From the NCBI GenBank assembly GCA_030062745.1, contig CP099848.1, positions 6,379,685 to 6,443,684 of the forward strand: DNA of 64,000 bases, given 5' to 3'. A program made the position numbers and the translations under genes. Origin of the DNA: Capitulum mitella. Taxonomy: Eukaryota; Arthropoda; Thecostraca; Pollicipedomorpha; Pollicipedidae. The notes beneath the pieces are model-generated. The model saw only the letters and a list, made by a program, of their open reading frames with translations, did no database searches and had not been told where the DNA came from. This document shows positions 45,101 to 57,440 of this stretch, one piece after another. Every line of letters starts with the position of its first letter. Positions within the stretch are counted from its first letter, which is position 1.

Positions 45101-47364
45101 CGCCACCTGGACGGGCGCCCGGCTCACAGACGTGCTGCGCGCCGCCGGGTACGACCTGAACAACGCGGCCGGTAAACATGTCTGCGTGAGTACCCGCCGG
45201 GCGCCGGGAGAGGGATGGCGGGCTTCGCCACGGTGTGCGGAGCGGTTAGAGGGGGAAGGGGAGCGTTGTTTTTGTGTTTTTCCGCCGCGCTGTGCGAAAC
45301 ATGCTGGAAGTAATGTGCTGTCATTGCAGGCCTTGGTCCTAGTCTTAGTTTTTCTTTGGGATTCTTTGTCGTGTCAGTCTGCTTGTCAGCCCCGCTTTGA
45401 TGTATTTTTTGATGAGCTTCTCGCCTATCTGCAGTGAAGAAATCAGCGTTTACTGCTTATGTGTTGTAGGTAAAAGTGGCATTGCTGTGGTCTTGTAGCG
45501 TGTACTACTGATAAGCTGGGGAGAGCAATATCCCGCAATGCTAACACGTGCCGTTACCAGCTCCCGTGAGATAAATCCTCGCATCCCCTGCTGCCTCTTC
45601 CTCCCGAAGCGCTAGAAACAGTGCCCCATTCATTCCCCGTTCCTCCCGGCTCCTCCAGCTCCCACCGGTCCTCGGTCCCGACTCCGCCTCCAGCGCGCGC
45701 CCCGCCCGCCTGACCGTCCGCTGTCGGGGCCGGCAGTTTGAGGGTCTCGACACGGACCCGTCCAACACGCCGTACGGCGCCTCGGTGCCGCTGGAGACGG
45801 CGCTGGACCCGCGCCGCGACGTGATCCTGGCGTACGCCATGAATGGCCAGCCGCTCAGCCGCGACCACGGCTTCCCGGTGCGCGTCGTCGTGCCCGGCGT
45901 GGTCGGCGCCAGGAACGTCAAGTGGCTCAGTGAGTGGCGGCCGGCCGGCGGCGCCTGCGGCGTGGCGGCGGGCGTCGGACCGTCTTCTGGTGCGGTCGTT
46001 GGGGGCGGCGAGTGCCGGTAGTGAGCCAGGTGTGGGTGTGAGGGGGTGTGTCGTTGTTGTCGCATGAGCCGGCAGGGGGTGTTTTCGTTGCCCCAGCTTG
46101 GGACCGGGATTGGAGACTGTCCAGTGGCGCATGTCTGCGTCTTGTCCTCCGCCTCCACCTTCGTTTCGATGCTTGTGAGTTGCTCTGGGAGATGCAACTC
46201 ACAGTGATGTGATGGCGTCGCCGTGGCGTGCTCCATTTGTCCAAGTGCGGTCTACAGACCACTCCTCTGTAGACTGCAGACTTTAGACTGTGGACTAGAC
46301 TGTAGACTGACACTTTGCCCCCGGACGGTGGGCGGCCGCTGACCAGACGGCTGTCGCCGCCAGGCCACATCACCGTCTCGGAAGAGGAGTCCACCTCGCA
46401 CTGGCAGCGCAGCGACTACAAGGGCTTCAACCCGTCCGTCGACTGGGACAATGTCGACTTCAGCAAGTCGCCCGCCATCCAGGACCTACCCGTGAACTCG
46501 GCCATCTGCTGGCCGGGAAGCGGCGACACGGTCAAGGTCAAGGACGGCACCATCTCCGTCAAAGGTCAGGTCATGGTCGCACCTGGATCAGGTGACCCTG
46601 TGGAGACGAGTCAAGGTCGTAGATGGGGTTATCGCCTAATGGTTAAGGAGACGGGTGCACAGGTAGGCTCTTCATCAAGCAACGTTCCTGGGCGACCAAG
46701 TTGGAGATGATCGTCGCCTTGAATCGAATGCAAATCTGTATAATGTTTGGTTGTTTTCAGTGAGTCATGTTTGGTTTTCACATATTTATGATTCATAAAT
46801 TGTCAGCAAAGACGGCACTGATCGTTTACCATCCGACGGAAATCAGGAATCCACGCGGCACCAACAGGGCACACGGGTCGAGGGCCCCCATTCTCTGGCC
46901 GTTTACATTGGGTCTCCTTGATTACCGTACTCGTAACCTCAGCGAGCGCGCCTGACGGTCGTCGTCTGCCCCGCCCCGGGCCCTCTGGCGCCGCCGGTAT
47001 CTGTCGGCCCACGACCTGGAGCCCCCGAGCCAGCTGACCCCCCTCCCCCGCGGCAGGGTACGCCTGGAGCGGCGGCGGCCAGCGCGTGGTGCGCGTGGAC
47101 GTGTCGGCCGACGGCGGCGCCACCTGGCACGAGGCGCGCCTGGACGCCGCCGAGCGGGAGGCACCGGCCGGCCGCTGCTGGTCCTGGAGCCTGTGGTCGG
47201 CGCGCGTGCCCGTGCCGGCCGGCGCCGACGCGGCCCAGCTCTGGGTCAAGGCCACCGACGCCAGCTACAACACGCAGCCCGAGTCGTTCAAGAACATCTG
47301 GAACCTGCGCGGCGTGCTGAGCAACGCCTACCACCGGGTGGACGTCAAGCTGAAGCGGCTGTAA
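40977..47364 (+). CDS. SUOX: Sulfite oxidase, mitochondrial, copy B (nine exons, 548 aa)
   Basis: Exons: 40977-41026, 42073-42371, 42712-42822, 43493-43655, 44347-44510, 45028-45185, 45737-45929, 46364-46564, 47057-47364. Splice sites and phases match copy A, and the frame is open to TAA. The protein differs in a poly-Gly tract shorter by three residues (one Asp, two Gly) and two conservative changes (Gln338 to Glu, Asp389 to Glu, copy A numbering). The other coding changes I noticed are silent. Heme His pair, active-site Arg and molybdenum-ligand Cys (C261 here) are retained. The exon 8 donor is gtcagg in place of gtgagg, still acceptable. The mostly silent differences indicate purifying selection on both, or simply two alleles of one gene. 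Confidence 0.95.
42074..42103 (+). repeat. (GGC)9 plus GGA, poly-Gly tract of sulfite oxidase copy B
   Basis: Nine GGC codons then GGA follow the exon 2 acceptor. Two units fewer than copy A. Confidence 0.9.
44220..44300 (+). repeat. 31-bp minisatellite in sulfite oxidase intron 4, three units
   Basis: Units begin at 44220, 44251 and 44282. Copy A has five. Confidence 0.9.
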
Positions 47365-49660
47365 CGCCCTGAACGGCGACGACCGTTGGCGGCGGCGGCC
47401 TCAGAGGCTCTCTGCGGACAGGAAAGTAGGGGGTTAGCTGGATGGATCAGTCAGGTAGGAGTCAGTTCGCTGATGGTATTGGGATCAAGTCGGCCGGTAG
47501 TTTGGCGTATATTCGGTCGGTGTGCCATACGGCGTACAGCGTTGCTGTGCCATTATTAAGGCCGGATGTAGACGTGACGTCACACGGGGCTCGGCCGCCG
47601 GACGGCACGGACACCGGGCTGGGGGGACTGACGAACTGGACCGCGTGTCGACTGTGAACAACAGGCAGCGTGCTTACCACTAGTCTGCTGTTGACGGACA
47701 GGATCTACGTCACTCTTGTCATGAGAAAACAGCAGCTTGACAGGCAGGATGTCTGCCATGAGTTCTTTTGATATGCATGGTCTTTGCCACGCTTTTCCCC
47801 AGACGCCACGGTCGCCAAGCGTTCTCTCTTCGCTTGGATGCTGGGTTGCCAAGCGTCATTTTTAGACGCGGGGTCACCAAGTCGCCAACCATCCTGTCTT
47901 CAGACGCGGGGTCACCAAGCACCCTGTCTTGAACGAGGGGTTGCCAAGCGTCCCCTCTAGACGTGGGTCGCCAAGCGTCCTGTCTTTAAACGCGGGGTCG
48001 CCAAGCACCCTGTCTTTAGACGCGGGGTCGCTAAGCGTCCCCTCCGTAGACGGCTGGTAAATTTCGCGCTGCTGTTGTGATAACCTGTATGTCCGTTTGA
48101 ATCAGCCGAGTGCCGCCGCTGCCACTACTCTCAGAGGGCCGACTATCCTGCAGTGGTTGTTGAACACCCGCTGGTGTATGGTTATCGCCGACCGTCGATT
48201 AGCAGGTGGTGCAGGGCGAAGCGTGCCCTCCCCCCCGCCCAGGAAGGTCGCCGGTGTGTTGTCATCTGTGGTCGGCCCGAGATCGTAGTCCTCGGTGCGG
48301 CGATGCGTCTGTGACGTGCGAAGTCGGCTGGAGACTGGGGAAGGCTGTGGCCTGTTGTGAGTGGGGTGTAAATGTGTTGCCGTGCCAAGCTTTGCAGCAA
48401 AAACAAAGGCAAACTCCATCCTTTCGCGATCGCTTTCCTCCGTAGGAAAGATCATGATCGCAGTGAGAACTTTTCGTTTGTTGGTTTGCGAGATTATTGC
48501 GAGAAGTTAGTAAAAGACCTTGCTTTGTTTTTGACGTAAGATTTGTTTGTTATGTAAAAAAGTAAATGCAGTTATAGTGAGGCTACCCATGCAATAATTT
48601 TGTCACGTGTTAATTACATTTTGTTACGTTTCATGCTTCTCTTAAAATCTAGTTTACCATGGATGGGGGTTGTACATACATGTGAAGTAATGTGATAGTG
48701 GGGTTGCGATATGAGACTGCCATATGTACTGTTTGGACTGATTTCAGGGGAATAACAGGTGCTGGGTAAGTAAACATTTCCGAGGTGGCTGTCGTTAATT
48801 TGTATATGTTACGCGTTGTTGTTAAGGGTACACTAACTACACTAACTACAGGATACACCACTAACCACGTTTGACTGTGAAATGCTGAAATGTTTGTTGT
48901 ATTCTAATATAGTGTAGTAATGTAGACTTTGAAGTTTTGGTTATACTGGTGTTACTGGTGAGGACGGAACAGGACCAAATGTCGAGTGAAAAGTATTAAA
49001 ACCAATAGCCAGGCACAAAATACCGAATAAATTGAATACGAGAGATGAATATCATTGTACGTGGGCAAAACGCACACGAGGGTTGAATATTGCAAATGCA
49101 GAATTATATGGCGAAACATGATGAAAGGTACCTCAAGGTATCCCGTGCGGAATATCGAACAGGATGAACACTGATATGGTACGATTTAAATGCATGTGAT
49201 GTGTGCAGAGAGCCAACATATCAACGTCTCGGGTGACACCACCAGTTCAGATTTTCAAGTTCCATGCGATCGGTGCGCGCACCGCCATCGTTCTGTCAGA
49301 GACGCTGAGGTGGTTACAACGAAGCGATAACCCGCCCGCTTCACTATGAGAACACCTTCGACGGAAAACCGCCAGGGAGTTGAACGCGACCAGTGCCATC
49401 TATTGATTGGCGCCGAAAGCTGAGGTCTGTGCACCTGAGTTTTTTTTTTACATTGACTTCATGTGTATGTCTTTACGTCCGATGTCATTTTCGCAACAAA
49501 TGAATAAATAAAATGGTTGGCGGGGAAGAAATCGGAGAGGTTACTGACAACCAGTCGTGGGGATTTTCTTCAAAGTCAACTTGCAGACGGCGTAGCAGCC
49601 CGTTAACGTACTCGGGCAGTTTGACGTCGAGGTCCGGCCGGCGGCCGCAGCCTACTGATC
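47365..49660. other. 3' flank of sulfite oxidase copy B, minisatellite then no gene
   Basis: The roughly 33-bp minisatellite (core gacgcggggtcgccaag) lies at about 47,792-48,057. The rest is AT-rich and matches the 3' flank of copy A, with a longer poly-T run near 49,441. Confidence 0.6.
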
Positions 49661-49829
49661 ACCAGATGACAAGGAGCCAGACGCCACGAAGCGTCTGCTG
49701 GCCTGGTCTCGTCAGATCACCGGGCCGCCCCCGACGCCGCCTCGACGCCGCCGTCAGTCGACTTCGGGCAGCACCTGTGCCCGCCGTCAGGAGCAGGCCG
49801 CCGTGCACCCGGGCGCGCGACAGGAGTGG

Positions 49830-50930
49830 TCCGAGACGAGAGGCACCGAAACGCTGCGCAGCGCATCCCAAGCTGGTGTTGGTCCGAACTCGATGTCATC
49901 AGCATGCAGCCGTAGGCACAGCATTGTGATGTGTGGCAGGTCCGGAGTGTTGGTGAAGAGGTAACGCACGCTGTGGCTGGCTACGTTGAATTCCTACTGG
50001 AGCAACTCCCCCTCGCCAAAGCTGTATGGAGGCGTCATTCGGGAGACAGATGAGAAGTACTTTACTTTAGGCTTGTACGGAAACATGCTCATAAAGCCCT
50101 TTACAAAGCACTCGCCTTTGCTGTCGTGCCCCTGTAGCCCTTGTGGCCTTTGAGACCCTTGCCCTGGTCGCAGCCGTAGAAATACGGGCCGTATTCTCCC
50201 TAGCGTTCACCGTAGCTTTCCTGGCCTCCATAGTCTTTGCATCCTTTAAACCCCTTGTGGCCCTTCCTCTTGTAACTTTTGAATCCCTTGTGAGCTTTGG
50301 AGCCGTGGAAGACCCCAAATGCTTTGTTTCTTCCGTATCCATAGGTACCATAATCCAGGTCATGATGGTCGTCATAATTGTTTTGGCCTTTGCCATAGAA
50401 ACCGAAGGTCCGTACGATCTGAAGCTGCGGTCTCCTACGCGTACGAGTAGAAACTAAGCGGTGCGTCCACCAGGCAGGGAACGACAAGGCCGCCACCTCG
50501 TGGACCCACGCCACGATAATACCACCACACTGTGCTTGTAGCCCTTCAAAACCGGTCATTCACCAGGCGCCCGTGCCACGGAAACTGACCGTATTGGAGG
50601 CAGCGCTGCCCGGGCCGACCAGAAAAGGACAGGTGACCTCGTCGGCCTGCGCTTGGCGTTGGCCGCAGTCGGCCGGCAGCAGCCTGAGTCGCTGGCTGTG
50701 GGAATACGATTGAGGCGCACCGCCGGCGTGGCGGCGGTGCCGGCGACGCGCAGACCGCCACCAGCAGAGCTGGAAGACAAACGGTGCCGCCCAGCAGCCT
50801 CGCCGCCCTCTGTCGCTCATTGTCGCGAGCCGCGCCGCCGGCCGAATGAGGCCGCGGACGGCGGCCGGCTGCTGCCGGGACTTCGGCGGCGCTTTCAGGC
50901 AAAACCGGACCTCATAAATGTTCAGGCCTT
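49830..50930 (-). pseudogene. Decayed serine-protease-like locus, copy B
   Basis: It has the same arrangement as 23,850-24,960, including the shared in-frame TAG (50200-50202 here) after YGGQESYGER and the shared frame changes around YGQFPWHGRLVND and QCGGIIVAWV. It also has its own new nonsense change: CAG GAG GAA of copy A reads CAG TAG GAA here (plus-strand cta at 49994-49996). This supports the view that the locus is dead or dying. Confidence 0.45.
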
Positions 50931-52750
50931 GCGACTTAAAACAGCACCTTTGCAAATACCGGCGGGGTCTCATGTGCGGTGGACCTACCACACAGCACTG
51001 TCCCAGATAGGTGTGAAAAACGCGGCAGCACTGTAATGTCACGTTAAAAACTCGTCAGACGTTCACGGAAAAATACGAGCCGGTGCCGTTACGATGAAGA
51101 TTTTTTAGCACAACTGCACGAAAAAATAACAGTCACCATTCGTTTTCCTATGCTGATGGTTGTAACATCATTTTCCGTTAACCACCATTAGCGAATTAGC
51201 ACCATGCTGTTCCATTATACATTGCGCGCGCTCCACGATGCTAGAACACGGTGCGTGCTTGCAGCTCCGATTGAAACGGTCGGTGGGAGCTGGAGAAGCC
51301 GGGAAGAGCGGGATCTGAAAGGGAAACTGTTTCCCGCGATTAAACAGCAAGAATGAGGCAAGAGTTGAATGACGGTGGCCACGTCTTCACTCGGTTCCTG
51401 TATTTGCCGGAGCTCTATGACCCTTCAGGTCATTGCAAAGCTGTAAGGACGCAAGTTTTGCGGATGTGAGGGGGAGCGACACCGACCAGAAGAAAGACGT
51501 TCTAGCAGAGAGACGTTCTGGAGCCTTAAATTTTATGCTGGTGGCGCTACAGCGCGACTTGGCGTCACGAATTCCCAGGGTGATGATCAGTGAGACTCAT
51601 TTGGCAGAGCCTTCTGCCAACAGCTGGCCGTTCTCAGGGGTAAGTGGACTAGTTAACCCCCGGCAGATGAGGAAGGTACCTCCTTTCCATGACTTTCCCA
51701 AGAATGCCGGCGAATGGACCGCAAATTCACGGTAGCTGATTTTACATGCTTTTCGCATCATTCCCCCTTCAAAAATGATATGATCGGGTTACATCAGGCC
51801 ACTGAACTATGACATCGTTATTGAGGGCTTCAAACCATTTTTCTGCATCTGAGCTAGGTTTGGCTTCTTTCTCAGAAGTCTGGCAACGTATGGAATCAGT
51901 TTGTTTTACGTAGAATTTCGACTTATGATTGATATCGGGATAAGAAAAGTTAGTGGTATTTCCAAGTGCAAATAATATCACTGGCCTAATGCGGCCTCAG
52001 AATCAAATTTAAACCAGTCTTAATAAAGCAACCTTTGGCGTCATTGTCAGCAATGAAACAATTATTACTCCTCTCGGCGTTAAGAACTTTAACTTGCGAA
52101 ATAAAGTTATACGGTTTGTTGAAGTCTGAACACCAATTCGCTGCATAAACTTGTGGACTATGTTCGAAATCATGTTTCGTTTGGCACTTCACGGACGTAA
52201 AAAAATCGCCTGAATCTGCTTCGTGGTTTCACAACTGAATCAGTTGCAAGGTAAAACTGCACCAGCTTTATTTTCTGATCCGTGCTGTAAGGGAACATAT
52301 CGGACATATGCCACAACCGAAAACTAAAATAGCGCAAACAAATCTCGTGATACATGCACAAGAGGAAAAAATGTTATCTGTGACCTCCAGCGGCAACGAC
52401 AATCAGCACATTTGTTGTGAGACGTTCGGCACTTTTGGTACGATCAGCGTCATATAGTGTGGTAGGGACGTTCGACCTAACTATTGATTAACAACTACAG
52501 ACCTATTTCTTGACAGCAAGCCATGGAGAAATGACGATGCGGCCGTAACTGTCATCGGATAATCAATGTTTTAACTGTTTTCCAGGCTCAGTGCAACTAA
52601 ATCTTATACATGGGTGTCTGGCGTCAGTGATCTCTGCACTCACGCCCTCGTTTGAGTTAAGGTCATTTTAGGTTAAAACCATGAATTGGCGTTTATTTTG
52701 CACTTGTTATTGAACACGGATGGGTCAGGATCTGACCGGAAACGCTGGTT
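50931..52750. other. No convincing gene, copy B counterpart of 24,961-26,788
   Basis: It matches copy A. The 124-aa minus-strand ORF of copy A is broken here by a CGA to TGA change (plus strand 'gagactcat'), which argues against coding function. A minus-strand ORF at 51,769-51,981 is open in both copies but has several amino-acid changes and no clear exon borders. Confidence 0.4.
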
Positions 52751-52753
52751 TAC

Positions 52754-52896
52754 CTAGCAGCAATAGTTTGCGCTTATATTCATCGTCAGAAATCGTCGTG
52801 GCCCCCTCAAAAGCTCTTTCTTGGTTACGTGCCGTAGAATTCCATGCAGACCGGAATCTAATCGCCTGATCTCGTTTGAGGTTGCCTGGAAGGTCA
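52754..52896 (-). CDS. Candidate orphan exon on the minus strand, copy B
   Basis: The block has a pyrimidine-rich acceptor (tcttaaatcatacag) and a donor (ctag, gtaaac). One frame is open across it and reads LPGNLKRDQAIRFRSAWNST then ERAFEGATTISDDEYKRKLL. Another open frame is also protein-like, so the choice is uncertain. In copy A the acceptor is mutated (AA for AG). No partner exons were found. Unrecognised; perhaps a remnant. Confidence 0.25.
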
Positions 52897-53525
52897 CTGT
52901 ATGATTTAAGAAAAGTAAAACAGGGTATCGAGGTATCGATGCACAGCCAAACGACTAAGCTACGTGCTCGCTTTTGTTTCTCGCTCTCTGATGTCAAGTT
53001 CGGAAATGGCTAGGGAGAGGGGATATCCCCATTTAACTCCTGCACTGTCGACGGCGGTCATACAGCGAATAATGGCAAGGGTTAACGGAATAGTTGGTAG
53101 AATATCGTGGGAACATGATTAGGAATGCTACGGCCACGACCCATGCTACCAATCACTCTTGTCGGCTCTTCAACACCAGGTCGGCGCGACCCCGGCGCTG
53201 CATATCTTGCACAGCAGCACGCGAGAGTGTCCACCCACCGGCAACCACGCAAGCCGGGCAGAGCGGTGTGTCAGCGGGCGTCCCACGCCTCCGTGTGGCA
53301 ACGGACAGCCGGTACCAGATGGCCGCCGGGACTCATTATCGGCGCAAAATGCGCCCGGACGATCAGCTCCCGGCACAAGTGGTCCCTCCGCACGGGGCAC
53401 ACTCGCCCCTACTTAGCTCTCATCAACGCAGCTGACAAACTGGCCGCGTCACCGGACCGCCCTCTCGTGAGTCTTGCGTGCAGGGGTGCCAGGCTCAGAG
53501 CGCGTCCAGCGTCCTCGTCCGCAAC

Positions 53526-55332
53526 ATGGTCGACGTCCGGGTGCTCGTGGTCGTGGTCTGTGCGTCACTGCTTGCCCTGGTAGGTGCCCTGACTCGTGTG
53601 TCACGGATGTTACAAAGCTGGGGTCTTGTTTCGCATTTGTAAAATGTGTTCCCGAAATGCGTTGTCTGCAGTAGCATTGACAATGATGCGATTCCGTAGC
53701 TGAAAGGAAATTGCGAATCTGTGTGGTGTTCCTATTAAAAAACGGAGCGTATGTGCAGTCAAGGGTACGGGACTGCCATTTTACATTTCATTCCGTTTGG
53801 TCTGTCAGTTGTGCGGTCAAAAAGGGATCTTTCATAACACTCTGATGGCAATGAGATTCCTCACGCGTCACTAGGCCTGACACCTACATGGTAAATGGCC
53901 GAAGACTGTTATTTCCTGTATCGGGGCCATCAAGAGACCATCAGTCATCATAAAGTCTGTTGACGTCTTGATACGCCACTTACCGAAATGGTACACTAAA
54001 CGAGAATAACACCATCTCCCCAAAACAGCAAACAAAACACGAAAACGTGTAATACTTCACTCTTTCACTTTTCTCACATGAGCTGGTCTGAAGCAATCAT
54101 TTGATGCAACACTTCTGACAAATGAATGTTTTACGTCATACACCATGTTCCGGAGACCAGGGCTGTTTCCTGCGTCCGTTTCTGTCGAGTTCCTGAGCCT
54201 AATGAGTACCACGCGTGCTGACCTCACGCTGGTCTCCTGTATTGGCCATTTTTACGGTATCGGATGCATCCAGAAGTAACTGGGGATAGCAGTTTCCGAT
54301 TTGTTGCAATGTGCACAACATTACAACCAGTCGTAACTCTGTCGCTCCGGGTCTCTTTGAGTCACATCCTGTCGTACTTGCGCTCTCCTACTTCGGATCA
54401 GCGGTCGTGTTTTGGCAAAGCAGGGTCTCCTTGCGACCATTCTTTGGCATGCTTGGTTATAGCAACGTCAAGGAAACTCATCTAATGGGACCGGCAGTCC
54501 TCAGATATGCCCGCAGCTCACGTTGCCTGTGCCCATGTGAATGTGTTTCGCTAAGTTTGGCTTTCCCACGCACCCAGGGTTCTGCGAACCAGGCGGTCGT
54601 TTCCGGCGATCCTCTCATGGTCCGCCGCGCCCCCTCCGTGGTGGAGGTGCTCGATCGGCACGTGTTCCAGACCGACTACCCCGACAAGGACAACGTGCTT
54701 CAGGAGATGGCGAAAACTGCGTACGTCGAAGTTTTGTAAGTAACGTCAACTTTTTCATCTTCATTCAGAACAGTTTGATGTCGATTCCGCAGACCGATCG
54801 GATGCGACTCATTACCTTCATGAAGATGCATATTACACGTTAATTTCAGCGCGAGACTGAAATGAACCCCAACACAGATGTTCGTGTTTAATGTTTCGTG
54901 GTCTAATTCTAATCGCGTCTTCAGAGCTATTATAAGTACCCCAGTGTAAGCGGTAAGACTTCTTCCCACTACGTGTGATGCTTCAACAGATATCGCTCTA
55001 TTTGCCCCCCGCATGCAGTGTGCTCTTGTCCGTGATTTCTAGCTCGCTTCGTTTAGGTATGGCTTTTAAGTAGCACATACTTTTGCCTCCTGATTTTATT
55101 TATTTTTGCAGTAGTTTCAGGCGCAAATAACGTTCAACAAAAATGCTTCAGCAATTTCGTAGAATGGCCCAAACCGTCTTTGCACCTTATAGCCAGGTCA
55201 TTGCACTGGCTGTGGTGGCATCATTGGTTAAAGATGAACTTATTGTCATTTTGTGTTGTTTCCAGGTGTCAGGGCTGCATATTTGGTGACGACAGTTGCG
55301 GACCAGAAGAGCGGTCGTCCATTTTCCACTGA
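53526..55332 (+). CDS. Unidentified secreted peptide precursor, copy B (three exons, 92 aa)
   Basis: Exons: 53526-53579, 54578-54735, 55266-55332, with the same donors, acceptors and phases as copy A. Signal peptide reads MVDVRVLVVVVCASLLAL. One further change (Ser to Asn, DKDNVLQEM) lies in the pro-region. The three-Cys tail of exon 3 is identical. The first base after its stop codon region differs (gagtag versus gagtgg), but the stop itself is kept. Conservation of every splice site and of the tail supports a real gene, though two alleles of one locus would look the same. Confidence 0.55.
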
Positions 55333-56218
55333 GTAGTGTCGCAGCAAGACGAAATACTGTACTTTTGGCTGACGCGAAAAATGGAGTCGGAAAACATGTG
55401 GATCAAAGTGCCGAGAGTTTAATACCAGTTCAGTGTAGCATGCACTGAGAAAGCATGACAACAGGAATATAGTGTTTTTAAACTGTTATTTTTTTACTCG
55501 CAAGGCATTAATCGACAGAAAGTGAAACACGTCCTTCGATCCTGCAATTTTTTTTCCAAAACGACGTCATGAAGACGATGGAGGTCAAAACCACATGCAA
55601 TCTGCACATTCAACGTGTTCTTACATTCAACGTGAGCCGTTAATTTCCTACAAAGCTGAAGCGTACACAACAGTATTTTTATGGCCAAGGGAGTAAAAGG
55701 GAGACAGGCTGCCCACTTCAGTCAGACGACTATAAAACCCACATATTAATGTGTATGGATGTTTTTCGCACAGCAGACGGATTTGGGTCTATCTAGGGTT
55801 TCCGTTGCAGGGCCCTCTGTCATTTATGACGTGCAGTAGTGCGAGTTAGGTGGCAGCACTGTATATAAGTATATGACCACACGGCGCACGCGATATAGGG
55901 AAGAGGGCTATCTTATTCACCCCTCAGGTATAAATGACGAGACTTAAGGTATCTGAATCGTTATTATTGTTGAAACATTGCATTTCATTATGATCGTAGT
56001 GTTTCATGAGTTGCTATGTAGACATGCGTTACATCATTGCTTGTCAGAAGAGCATAACATTTGTGCTAGGGAAACGCTAAAGATATGCTATAAAAGGAAA
56101 CCACACCTACCCCTTGTGACGTTTGTGACAATCAGTTCCTGGTTACAATTACTGGATTTGCGGCGATTTTTGATGCAACATTCCCATTACCGTTTCTGGA
56201 AGCTTTCCAGTCTTGGGT

Positions 56219-56260
56219 CTGTTTAGCTGTACCATGCCATAGCATGGTACAGCTAAACAG
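56219..56260. repeat. 18-bp perfect inverted repeat (hairpin)
   Basis: CTGTTTAGCTGTACCATG (56219-56236) is followed after six bases by its exact reverse complement (56243-56260). It lies about 220 bases right of the duplication limit. Confidence 0.95.
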
Positions 56261-57120
56261 CTAAACACACACAAACAAACAGCACAAAACAGCTCACACA
56301 AACAGATAAAAACCACGAGCTGTTTGACATATTTAAGCCCAACCCAGAGTTAAGCCAAAAAAAACAAGTCGTCATGGCACTTGCAGCGCACAACAGTTGA
56401 GAGGGATTATTTTCCACTGCCTCGCTGGTGTCTGCCAACACCGTCACGGCGGTCGAAGTCACGGATCGTCGAACAGCGTTGCCTCGGGTGGCCGTTCCGC
56501 TTCACAGGACACGGCCGCTGCTGTCACGCGCTCGGCGGCCGGCCACCGCGGCCGACGACCTGTCCGCCGGATCAGCCGGGTCAGCAGGGCACGCTGACCT
56601 CAGGCTCGCGTCTGCTTGACAGGCGGTAATACTGCGCACGGAATCTGTCAACTCGTCTGCTCCCACGGTGGACAGAGATGAATAGAAAATCACGTCCGGG
56701 CTGACAGATACGGGGATTGCAGGCTTTACGAATAGCAAACATTACGTGCGTGCGTTTTCCAATATGCTCTTTGCAAATTATGTCAGGGCCCCTTTCCATC
56801 TTTTCAAAAATATGGTATTTGGAGACCGACTTGGTACTGATAAGGCAAGAAGATTCAAATACACATTCCCCTGTTTGCGTTATGTTTGCGCCAGAGATGA
56901 ATGTTAGATCGCAACACAGTAAGGTCTCGTGTTTAAAAAAAAAATTATGTTGAATGCACCTATTCTGTCTCATCCTTCTCACATCCTAATCAAATGTGAT
57001 GCGAGTAAAGTCGGCGTTCTTAGCGTGAGGTGCTATTTTTCAGTCGATGCGAAGTTTTTAACACCTTGCTCCCAGGCTAGGTTTTTACATTTGCACAAAA
57101 GAACGTGACAGGCTTGTGCT
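56261..57120. other. No gene recognised; short GC-rich island at about 56,430-56,620
   Basis: The GC-rich part gives overlapping Arg/Ala/Pro-rich ORFs in all frames and has no clear exon borders. The rest is AT-rich. Confidence 0.45.
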
Positions 57121-57124
57121 CGAT

Positions 57125-57440
57125 TTCGCCCAAATCCGAATCGACCCCGAAACTGATTCCGTTTCTATCAGAGTCAGAATCGGAATCAGTTCTACGAATA
57201 AATGCCGGCATCTGAGTCGGAGATGAATCACCTAATTGTCTGCGGAATCAGAATTGAAATCGATTCCAATGGCTTCGTCTGGTCAAATGAATCTTACTGA
57301 AATCGAATCTGGAACCAAATCGTTTCATTTGGGTCGGAATCAGAATCAACCCGTTTTAGAACATCGTGTTGAGTCCAGAAACATATTCGACTCAGCAAGC
57401 CATGAGTTCGATTCGGAATCAGTTGCCCCCAAAATGGAAT
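57125..57440. repeat. Degenerate GAATCN hexamer repeat
   Basis: The words gaatcg, gaatca, gattcc and variants recur throughout on both strands, with frequent 6-base phasing. The 128-aa ORF starting at 57,236 derives largely from it. Confidence 0.75.

Larger units (their letters stand above)
39521..55998 (+). repeat. Duplicated segment, copy B (16.5 kb)
   Basis: Direct copy of 13,451-30,041. It carries the same gene set in the same order. Its left limit nearly touches the gap, so the true left end may be further out. The right limit is at 55,998. Confidence 0.95.
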
